Assembly (NCBI GenBank): GCA_036245805.1
Contig: BTRK01000006.1
Coordinates: 26,940,365 to 27,004,364, forward strand
Length of the DNA: 64,000 nt
Direction: 5' to 3'
From: Pristionchus mayeri
Taxonomy: Eukaryota > Nematoda > Chromadorea > Rhabditida > Neodiplogasteridae
Numbering within the stretch: the stretch's first letter is position 1; every line of letters starts with the position of its first letter. Positions 21,701-33,700 of the stretch are shown here, in pieces. The translations under genes were made by a program, and so were the position numbers. The notes under the pieces are model-generated. The model had not been told where the DNA came from and ran no database searches. It worked only from the letters and a program-made list of their open reading frames with translations.

Positions 21701-24700
21701 CTATAATCATGCGAATGTACTATTTTTATGTTAGATTCGGATTTCCCATCCCTGAATTGACGTATTGTCATTGTTCATTTATCTTAAGGTGGGGATGTAA
21801 ACATCACTGCTCAGTAGGAAGAATCTGGACTTGTCCTATTTTTTGGATGAATCTCGAAAATCTCACTGTGCTTCATTGAATTAGTTTTTACACTGTATCT
21901 CGAAAATAACCAACTTCGGCGTTTTGTACCCCTCATTATTGGAGACCTACTCGAGAGCTATCCAAAAGTGGTCTCAGTTTGCCAATTTGAATAAGCTATA
22001 GGAAAGATATGAACCAAAACATGTTTCATTCAGAAATCGAACCACAAGTTGTAAACAAAAAGTGAATTTATATTAATATGGAATTCACAGAGTGGAATTC
22101 ACAGACTGAAAGTGGGCGCAATGCATAGTTTCTTTTACATGATGAAAATTTACTAATGAATGAGTAATAAGTATTTACTTGGTTACAGCACGGCCATCGT
22201 TCTCGGTTCTCTCGTGCTCAACAGGAGAAGGCGAACAAGATGACGAAATTTGCAGCAGCAGCTCAAGGAGAAATTAAGAAACGAATAGATTCCGAAAAGT
22301 AAGCATGGGTATCTCTTTATTATCGAAAGGTGCACGAACACTTTGTCAAATAATTATTTAGATCTTACTTTGGCAAAAAAATTACTCTGTTTCTTTGTAC
22401 TGGGCACTTACTACATCGCTATCGGTGGGCATAGTTGTGATCAGTGGTCGGAAAAGTTCGTCAGCAAGTTATGAACAGTAGGCACGTTTTTGCATTTTTT
22501 AACAAAAAAACCTCCAAAATACGACTGCCAAAATCTAAAATCTCCATAGCACGTTATGGCAGTTTGGGCTTATTTTTACGATCACTTTTTATGCCCAATC
22601 CTCAACAAACCAACAGGAATTTGATTTTAATTTATCGACTGCACATTCAGGGCCATCTATCATTAATTTTGTGATGTTAAAGTCGTTCGAATCGAGCAAA
22701 AGTGAGCACATCTGGAACTGACAGAATCGGTTATCTGAAAATGGATGATTCGAGGCTCTTGAGGGTGTTGATGAAAATAGGCATTTATTTTGCAAGGGTT
22801 TCTCCGCTAGAGCCGGACGACGTGGACTAAAATACAGTGGTATCAGGAAAATTTGTGGGCATCAGAAGATCTCATGGGGACATTCGATTAGGATCAAATG
22901 CCAATTTTTGACCTACAGCATAGCTGTGCAAGGAACCGCTCGGGGGAGGCCTTCCAGGAAGGCCCCCCCCACTACCATGTATAGGCCCCCCACTATGCAA
23001 AATTTTATTCGAAGGTTTGCAAGTAGAAGCCTGCTTAAAACATTGTAAAACGCTCGTGAGACCTCGGGCGATCCGAAAAAGTTACTGACGGGGCGGAGCA
23101 ACATGAGTGATTTTAAAGCCAGTTATTACAACGTTTTATGCCGGCTTGCACTTGCACAAATTAATGTATTATTCTATCTGCACACAAATTTGTCGTTTTC
23201 TGCGGTTTAGGAAAATGCACCATGTTGTGTGGTGTGGGTATACGGTAGCGTGCATTTAAGCTTTCTGCGCCTTGGGAAAATGCACCATGGTGTGGTGTGG
23301 GTATACGGTAGCGTGCATTTAAGCTTTCTGCGCCTTGGGAAAATGCACCATGGTGTGTGGTGTGGGTATACGGTAGCGTGCATTTAAGTTTTCTGCGATT
23401 TAGGAAAATGCACCATGGGGTGCATTGAGAGTTTCCGTGATTTCTTAAAATGTACCATGCCGTGCTGGTATACGGTAGTCATAAGTCTGACCCACGGAAT
23501 AATAGTAGACCCAAGGCCAATCGATGTATACGGTAGTTGAAAGATCAAAGATCAAGTGTTCAAATTGTAAAGTTCTCGTGAAGGGGATGCCAACGGTCAA
23601 GGTCCGAAGCAAAGGCGATGAGTTTTAAGCGAGATATGGGCAAAATAAGCAAAACATCAAACAAGTAAGTTCTCTTACAGAACACCCAGAAATGATATCA
23701 TTATGTAGATTTCATCGAAAAACGATTTTTAAGGATACAAGATACAAATTAGCTTACTCGTACTTAGGTTACGAATTTTATTCTTGATTCTGATTCCCCA
23801 TCCACGAATTAAGTTATCACAGGTATCAGGAGTCAGTGAAGGAAGCCACGAACAATTTTTTTCAAACCCTGTCAAAATCGGCTGTACTATGGTGGGATGA
23901 TATACTAGTGAGGAGATTTCGAACGAGTAGTACCATTTGCACCAGAGCCGGCTTTTAGGAAATTTCCGGTTTTACAGCCGGATGTACTGTATTTCAGCTC
24001 CGAGATGAGCTACAGAGATGGCGTAGAGCTCAAAATATGCGGAAAATTATTTCCTGAAACTTTTATGTTGGAAGGAAAGCTGGAAAAGCTGCCGTTAAGG
24101 ATGGAAAGCTGAAAAAGTGAAATCGAAAAATGAAAATAAATATTTTCACCATGACAGAAGTCGAGTCCATGGAATTTTATTACATATTATTGAAGTTGAT
24201 GAGTCCTCAAACATAATAAAAATATAAAAGTGGAAATCGATTGGTGCATGTTTTTTTATATTTCACATTCAAAGTTGATCAGTGGCCATTTTGCACAAGG
24301 AAATTGCTCGTTCTTTTTTCCCGCTTATTCAATGCACATCAATGCAACAAAAACGAGAGTTGCTAGGCCACATAAGTTATATTATGATCCAAGATCGAAG
24401 TTTTATTGATATCTAAAAAATCGTATTTCAGCACCTCCAAAAATCCCAAGTTTACGTATCAATAATTCGAGATTCTCAAAAGAGTAGATGCTGATTCAAT
24501 GTACAAGTTCTAGTAGGTTTCACCATGAGTAAAAAATTATACATAGAGCGCTATTGCAAATCATACATAAGGTATAGATACTTTTGTTAGAAAACGGAAA
24601 AATCGGAGGTGGCATATGTGAAAATATTTATTTTTGAGCTAAGTTTTGTTACAATTGATCTTTGTAGGTAAATAATTATATCTAAATGAGATAATTCAGA

Positions 24701-27700
24701 AACCATTGCGGAACGCCTGAATTGTATCATTTCTAAAAAATCAAAAAATTTCAACAGTGAATATTTTTAAATTTGTGTAATCATGGAAACTGTTATAACT
24801 TCGATGCTATAAGATTACACTCCCTTAAATATAATTATTGACCTACAAAGATTATCAATTGTAACAAAACTAAGCTCAACAATAATTATTTTCACATATG
24901 TCACCTCAGATTTTTCCGTTTTCTAACAAAAGTATCTATTCCTTATGTATGATTTGCGCGGTCTTTATGTAATTTTTTTTTACTTATGGTGATACCTACT
25001 AGAACTTGTACATTGAATCAGCATCTACTCTTTTGAGAATCTCGAATTATTGATACAGTCGCGCCCATAAGTCAGTGGGCACTTTTGGAATGGGTTTGAA
25101 CTTTTTGCACAGGAAATATTTCATTCTGAGGCTAGGACGTTATGCACCGAATTCATCGGAGATTTTTCTTTTTGATATTGGGGTATGATGCAATAGCCTA
25201 GTCATTGCGTAGTGATGACGCAATCAAAATGCACTTTTTCAAAACGGCATTATTCTTACATAGATTTTTTCCTGCTGGCCAAACTTTCTGAGTTTGGAGT
25301 CATGCCCGAAGACTACCCAGAAAAAAATTTTTAGGTTGCTGCGCGTCCGCACATTTGCAAAATCGAGGTCGAAAATTCAGATCTCGGCACCTAGTCAAGC
25401 TAGAGACACGTTCGACACATCAAAATGATCGCCATCATGTGTCCAGATGATCCTGTGAATATGAAAACAATATCTCGAAATTTGCCCTCAGGGCATCAAT
25501 AAATCACTTTTTTCCATGACCATTTTTTGGCCAATCATAACTTAGTCGGAAAGGTAGGTAAAAATCTGGTTTTTGCATAAGAATGTTCAAAATGTACTGA
25601 TGGACTGATTCCCCTTTTTTTTTTTTTTTGGGTCCGGAAACACCCTGTTTATGTACTCTCGTCGTCTGTACTCTCTCGCCATAGTGGTAAATAGGGTGTT
25701 TTCCGACCCTAGTATACATCCGGAAAACGATTCCCGCGGGCAGGAAAGACATCCATTCGCTCTAAAAAGTTGAGAATCAGTTCTCCTATACCTTTTGAAC
25801 ATTCCTATGCAAAAACCAGACGTTTACCTCCCTTTCCCACTAAGTTATGATTGGCCAAAAAATGGTCATGGAAAAAAGTGATTTGTTCATGCCCTGAGGG
25901 AAATTTCGAGATATTGTTTTCATATTCACAGGATCATCTGGACACATGATGGCGATCATTTTTATGTGTCGAACGTGTCTCTAGCTTGACTAGGAGCCGA
26001 GATCTGAATTTTCGACCTCGATTTTGCAGCAAGGCTGCAGCAAATGTGCGGACGCGCAGAAACCTAAAACTTTTTTTCTGTGTAGTCCTCGGGCATGACT
26101 CCAAACTCAGAAAGTTTGGCCAGCAGGAAAAAATCTATGTAAGAATAATGCCGTTTTGAAAAAGAACATTTTGATTGCGTCATCACTACGCAATGACTAG
26201 GCTATTGCATCATACCCCAATATCAAAAAGAAAAATCTCCGATGAATTCGGTGCATAACGTCCTAACCACAGAATGAAATATTTCCTGTGCAAAAAGTTC
26301 AAACCCATTCCAAAAGTGCCCACTGACTTATGGGCGCGACGTACGTAAACTTGGGATTTTTGGAGGTGCTGAAATACAATTTTTCAGATATCAATAAAAC
26401 TTCGATCTTGGAGCATAATATAACTTATGTGGCCTAGCAACTCTCGTTTTTGTTGCATTGATGTGCATTGAATAAGCGGGAAAAAAGAACGAGCAATTTC
26501 CTTGTGCAAAATGGCCACTGATCAACTTTGAATGTGAAATATGAAAAAACATGCATCAATCGATTTCCACTTTTATATTTTTTATTATGTATGAGGACTC
26601 ATCAAGTTCAATAATATGTAATAAAATTCCATGGACTCGACTTCTGTCATGGTGAAAATATTTATTTTCATTTTTCGATTTCACTTTTTCAGCTCTACAT
26701 CCTTAACGGCAGCTTTTCCAGCTTTCCTTCCAACATAAAAGTTTCAGGAAATAATTTTCCGCATATTTTGAGCTCTACGCCATCTCTGTAGCTCATCTCG
26801 GAGCTGAAATACAGTACATCCGGCTGTAAAACCGGAAATTTCCTAAAAGCCGGCTCTGGTGCAAATGGTACTACTCGTTCGAAATCTCCTCACTAGTATA
26901 TCATCCCACCATAGTACAGCCGATTTTGACAGGGTTTGAAAAAAATTGTTCGCGATGGTGCTGTTTTTGCTTCATCGACTCGTGATATTGGGTTGTCCCA
27001 TAATTCGTGTCGCCATTTTTTAAAATAATATTTCGCTGGAACAAGGAAAGTATTTGAGTTGTTGTATGATGCATTAGATACAGTAGCCAGCACTCTACAT
27101 TTTAGGTGCATCAGCGAGTAAAGACATTGCCGTGGAGGGGGAATTAGACGATTGCGAAATTTTTGCTAATTTTTCGATGATCTTAAAATTGAAAAAAAAT
27201 CCACTCTAATTCACAGATAAAAATAAGTGTGCAGTGAATAGTTACTCTCTAGGGGCAAATAAGATTATTTGGCACAATACCTGTCTCCCGAAATGCTTTG
27301 CGGGGTCACTACAAAACCCACAATTTTCAACGTGGTTTTAAAAATTCAGCGGATTTTCTTTCCGGAACAGTATGGAATCGTTTACAAATAATTGTATTTG
27401 AATTATTATAGCCAAGTAAGCTAAGTTGGAGCATTGGAAATACTAAAATCATGAAATCGACCCTTTTGAAACTCCCCTCCGTTGACATATTGCGAAATAT
27501 TTCAGCAATAGTTTCAGAAAACTATGATTTAGAAGCATTAATGTGAAGTGTCATGCATTACCCTTCCACCCTTAGTGCTAGGGATTTTAAACGTAACTCG
27601 TAAAATAACTAAATTTTTGAAACAAAGGTTGGAAATTCCATATTTTCACTTATTGAATCATCATTAGGCAATGTAAGCTGGAGATTAGTGTGCGATAAAT

Positions 27701-30700
27701 TACGTAACATGAGTCTTCTATTAAATACATCATGATGTAATGAAGGCGTTTGATTTTTTACGAGAAATTAAATGTGGAAGAAAAACGACACGAATTATGG
27801 GACAACCCAATACATGTGTTATGTTTATATTTCATTACTCATAACTCCCGCCACTACGAACCGATTGAAAAAAATCCGCTCTCTGTAGGTCAAAAAATTA
27901 ACGAGATACGGCCTTTCAAAGTGGTAGGTCTTTGTATCTGTCTCCCTCTGTCTCCCTCTGTCTCCCTCCCTTTCAAACTGGTACTCAGCACTCAGTACTG
28001 GTACTCAGTGCTAGTGGTTTCAGCTAAATACATGATCCGAAATATTTTTCTGTCGTATCGGTTCCTGCATTTTACCAGGATATCCGCGATATGCCCCGTA
28101 TTCAGCTTATTGGAGGACCATCATAACTTGAATTTTTAAAATTATGCTTGTGCGAAACCACTAAATGTCCTCATTTTTCTTCCAGGAGAGCTATCACAGA
28201 ATGCCAGGAATTCCGTTCCGAGAATGAAAAACTGAAGATGGAAAAAGAACAACTTGAAACACTGTGAGTTTCTTTCTTAGAGTCGATGTTCGTAAAATTT
28301 GCTTTTGTGGAGGGGAGGAAAAATTGGCAAGAGCGCGTAACTATAATAACACATATCAGTGCGTTCGCCTAAGAATTGCAAGATCTCTTCGAAAAAGGGA
28401 ACAGGCAAAAAAGCGTGCAAAAATTTTTTTTTGTGTTCGAGCAAAAATCGTTGTAATTTACATGAAAAATTAAAATATCGAATTTGCATAAACAAACGAT
28501 GCAGTCAGATGCGCCATGTCGAGATTGGTCTACAACCAAGTTTTCATATTTTTCAGACTTTTTCAAGCAGAGATATTCATTTTACGGTTAAATATGCACA
28601 AAAATCCACACGCTTGTAATTATGCAAATTAATTTTTTCAGGTCAAGTTATATACAGAAATCGATAGAGGGGGTCAAGGGTAGCAAGGGCAATGGTTATT
28701 TTAAAAAGACAGTAAATAAATGTTTCCATTAAATTCGCTTATGTAATCGACGATGCTGAAACGGTCTAGAAAAAGAAAATATCAAAATGATTTAAAATAA
28801 CAAAAATAATGCGACTTTTCAAAATTGCAAACGGAATGTTGAGCTGTGTTGGTAAGTTGGGTCATGTGTGTAGCTAAATTATGCATACATTTAATTTTTC
28901 TAACTTTTATTGATTTTTATATCTTAAAAAACATACACACATGCATTTTCAAAAGAATAGATTTGATTCCCAATTCTAGTGTTCTGCACCTGGTGAAACC
29001 TAAGGCTATGACTGGTATGATGGGATTGGTTTGGTTAGGTGGGAAAGACCGGGAAGGTGGATGTAGGCCATAGAAGTCAGATGAACTTCGATCGTTTCAA
29101 AAACATGCCGCAACTTAGCTATATGAGGCGAATCGCGAGAGAATCGACCATTTTAGGGGGGCTAGCGGCGGTAGGATTCAAGTTTGTCCTATCCCTCTAT
29201 AATTTTGGCTATAAGTATTTCAAATGATGCTCTTTCAAACTGCATCGTCAGAATTTTGATAACTGTCGTCATCGTTGAGATTCAGAAGGCCAAACCTGGT
29301 ACTATCACTTTTTTACAGTCAAATTGGGCTCACTTAAATGATCATAAATCAGTTTAAAATAAAGATAGAAGACCGTTCTTTTTTCACAAAAAAAGCTACC
29401 ATCATGCTCTACAACTTCACTGTTGACGTCATCATTCCTGGTTTACTCGCTGGTGCGGGGCGGTCGGGTGCACTAAAAATGTCGTAAATTTGGAAATCGG
29501 AAATACCTTTTGGGTTTTCATGCTTAAGTTGGAGTACATATATGTGCCTCACTTTTCGCCAAAAATAAAGGAAATCGGAGTATGGACAAAAAAAATGGGC
29601 TCACTGTTGTGCGGCGACCTCAAAATGAGTTCTGAACAAGAATACTTCCGTATCTTCAACTGCCCTCATTTGTGCTCAAAATAGTTCAACAACTACCAAA
29701 ACAATATTAGAAATTGTTTCCCCCCATGATATCGCACTTCCATTAGTCTAAAATGGTCATCGGACCGAAAATTTGAATATCTATATTTTGACCCCCATTA
29801 ACTCGTGGGATGGTTCCAATTGACCTGAATGGGTTTCAAATAGTGTAAATACTTCCCTCTAAATAGCTCAAAGAAAATGGGCTTCTGGAATTGCGATATT
29901 TCTATCGATTAATCCGAGGAAAGGTGCAAAAGTAATGCTCAGGCGAAAGTAGAGATAGAAACCCGAGTCGTAGCTAGAATTGTAGAGAATGATCAGCTGA
30001 ACATTTCTTCTGTTGAAAGTAAGTCTCTGTCTTTTCGTTGAAGCGTGGTACAGAGCCTGAAAGTTGGCCAGAACCAGGCTAAAATCCCCCGGGAGCGCGC
30101 GCTCTAACCGTCTGACACTCTCGCCGCCTGACCTCCCTCTCCCTCCCTCTATTTACCGCTCCTTCGCGCGCTTCTTTCGTCATTTTCTACCAACTTCTAG
30201 GCTCTGTAGCACGCTTCAACGAAAAGATAGAGACTTACTTTCAACAGATGAAATGTTCAGCTCATCATTCTCTACAATTCTAGCTACGACTCGGGTTTTT
30301 ATCTCTACTTTCGCCTGAGCATTACTTTTGCACCTTTCCTCGGATTAATCGATAGAAATATCGCAATTCCAGAAGCCCATTTTCTTTGAGCTATTTAGAG
30401 GGAAGTATTTACACTATTTGAAACCCATTCAGGTCAATTGGACCCATCCCGCGAGTTAATGGGGGGTCAAAACATAGATATTCAAATTTTCGGTCCGATG
30501 ACCATTTTAGACTAATGGAAGTGTGATATCATGGGGAAAACAATTTCTAATATTGTTTTGGTAGTTTTTGAACTATTTTGAGCACAAATGAGGGCAGTTG
30601 AAGATACGGAAGTATTCTTGTTCAGAACTCATTTTGAGGTCGCCGCACAACAGGGAGCCCATTTTTTTGTCCATACTCCGATTTCCTTCATTTTTGGCGA

Positions 30701-33700
30701 AATGTGAGGCACATATATGTACTACAACTTAAGCATGAAAACCCAAAAGGTATTTCCGATTTCCAAATTTACGACATTTTTAGTGCACCCGACCGCCCCG
30801 CACCAGCAAGTAAACCAGGAATGAATACGTCAACAGTGAAGTTGTAGAGCATGATGGTAGCTTTCTTTGTGAAAAAATAAAGATCTTCAATCTTTATTTT
30901 AAACTGATTTATGATCATTTAAGTGAGCCCGATTTGACTGTAAAAAAGTGATAGTACCAGGTTTGGCCTTCTGAATCTCAACGATGACGACAGTTATCAA
31001 AATTCTGACGACGCAGTTTGAAAGAGCATCATTTGAAATACTTATAGCCAAAATTATAGAGGGATAGGACAAACTTGAATCCTACCGCCGCTAGCCCCCC
31101 TAAAATGGTCGATTCTCTCGCGATTCGCCTCATATAGCTAAGTTGCGGCATGTTTTTGAAACGATCGAAGTTCATCTGACTTCTATGGCCTACATCCACC
31201 TTCCCGGTCTTTCCCACCTAACCAAACCAATCCCATCATACCAGTCATAGCCTTAGCTTTCACCAGGTGCAGAACACTGTGTGGTCGATTCTCTCGCGAT
31301 TCCTCTCATATCACTAATACGTTTACAGAGATGCGTTCTAGCTCGATAGATAAACATATTCTGTATATCCTGTTATAACTAAAATAAAATTTTCTTATAA
31401 ATGCAACCTAAAAATTGAATATAAAAATTGCGTCTGCAAATTCATCCGGAAAATAGTATAGAAAAAAGCGGCCAATTTGCATTTTTACACGCTCGGCACC
31501 GTGCAACCCACAATGCCTATGCTAGTCAAGGGCTATCAGATTCTGTGAAAAACCCAAGCACGCTTTTTTGCCTGTTCCCTCTGGGATGCGATTCTTAGGC
31601 GAATGCACTGAATCTTCTCTAGAGTAAGATACTGCGTTGAAATTTCTGCCAGTGAGCCTTACTACATATTATCAGGGAAAAAATCGTATAGCACGGGTAT
31701 CATGAGTCAGTGGAGGTGGCCAGGAACAATTTGCAAAGTTTTTTCTCTTGTTTGAGATTGTTTGTATTAAAATTAATGTATTTGATAGATACGTACAGGC
31801 GCGAGCATAAGTCATGGGACACTTTTGGAATGGGTTTGAACTTTTTAAACAGGAAAACTTCAATTCTGCTACTAGGACGTTATGCACAAAATTCATCAGA
31901 GATTTTTCTCTTTGATATTGGGGTATGACGCAATCGCACAATCGTTGCGTAGTGATGACGCAATCAAAATGTACTTTTTCAAAACGGCATTATTCTTACA
32001 TGGATTTTTTCCAGCTCGCAAAACTTTCTGAGGTTGGAGTCATGCCCGAGGCCTACCAGAAAAAAATTGTGAGGTTGCTGCGCGACTGCATATTTGCTGC
32101 AGCCTTGCTGCAAAATCGAGGTCGAAAATTAAGATATCGGCTCATAGTCAAGCTTGGGACTGGTTTAAGGCATAAAAATGATCAACATCATGAGTCCAGA
32201 TGATCGTGAGAATATGAAAACAATATCTCGAAATTTTCCCTCAGGGCATGAAAAAATCACTTTTTTGCATGACCATTTTTTGGACATTCATAACTACACG
32301 GGAAATGTAGGTAAAAATCTGGTTTTTGCGTAGGAATATTTAACATGTATTGGAAATCTAAATCCCAGCTTTTTAGAGCGATTGGATACCTTTTCTCCCG
32401 CGGAGTTCGTTTTTCGGAGGTATACTAGGGTCGGGAAACACCCTATTTACCACTATGTGCGAGAGAGTACAGACGACGAGAGTGTGTAAACAGGGTGTTT
32501 CCCGACCCTAGTATACCTTGGAAAAACGCACGCCGCGGGCAGGAAAGATAACTAATCGCTAATAATAACTAATTTCCTATACATTTTGAACATTCCTGCG
32601 CAAAAACCAGATTTTTACCTACATTTCTCATGTAGTTATGAATGTCCAAATAATGTCCATGCAAATAAGTGATTTTTTCATGCCCTGAGGGCAAATTTCG
32701 AGATATCGTTTTCATATTCTCAGTATCATCTGGAATCATGATGGTGATCATTTTGATGCCTTGAACCAGTCTCTAGCTTGACTATGAGCCGATATCTTAA
32801 TTTTCGACCTCGATTTTGCAGCAAGGCTGCAGCAAATATGCAGTCGCGCAGCAACCTCACAATTTTTTTCTGGTAGGCCTCGGGCATGACTCCAACCTCA
32901 GAAAGTTTGGCGAGCTGGAAAAAATCCATGTAAGAATAATGCCGTTTTGATAAAGTACATTTTGATTGCGTCATCATTACGCAACGACTGTGCGATTGCG
33001 TCATACCCGAATATCAAAAAGAAAAATCTCTGGTGAATTTGGTGCATAACGTCCTAGTAGCAGAATTGAAGCTTTCCTGGTTAAAAAGTTCAAGCCCATT
33101 CCAAAAGTGTCCCATGACTTATGCTCGCGCCTGTACGTATGCAAATAAAGTTGATAGGCTTGTAGATTAGTTCAATACGCGTATTTAAAAAAAAATAGAG
33201 CACTATACGTCAAGGACTTTTTGAGATACAGCCCTTTGAAGAGGTAGGTCAAAATATGCAAATTTTGAGAAATGAAGTGGATAGGCGTTCTCCTCACCCT
33301 CACATTGGTCAGTCATCGAAATCAGAGACCAAAAATTTTTTTTCTGTCGCATGAGTTCCTGCATTCTTACAGGAGATCCGTGTTATTGGAAAGCCCTCGC
33401 TGAACTGCATCTACTGTGAAAATTTGAGCTGCTACTTTACCTAATTTCCTACTAAATGAACTATATAGGTCGTTAGAGCTCAAAAAATGAGTCGGGGTCA
33501 GTCAGAGGTCAATTTTGCTCTATCTTTCACCGTATCCAAGAAAAAAGCTCTCAAAGTGAGTGATGCCGGTATCCGACCCTACGTAGGGAGCTCCTAAATG
33601 AATTATGCACAACAAGATTTCGGGTGTCACTCTGGCATGCCTCAGGGAGACCAAAACCGAATATCACAAGAACCAATTTCACCATTTCCAAGCTCAGCTC

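Larger units (their letters stand above)
23812..26987. mobile_element. Outer foldback with two nested foldbacks in its centre
   Basis: Left arm 23812-24453 mirrors 26342-26985 (for example ATGATATACTAGTGAGGAGA near 23898 and its complement near 26888). The ends carry a GTATCA(G/T)GAGTCAGTG-type terminus also seen at 31690, 58575 and 63045. The centre is occupied by the two elements at 24454-25055 and 25056-26341. Confidence 0.75.

Noticed and set aside
28642..28732. Alternative last exon for the ZHP-like gene after a TTTTTTCAG acceptor
   Set aside because: It gives 29 residues of unrelated composition, whereas the exon at 33864 continues the coiled coil in phase and has a polyadenylation signal.
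29039..31217. Pair of identical 62-residue genes on opposite strands
   Set aside because: The identity is explained by the 2.3-kb palindrome; there is no start or splice context.
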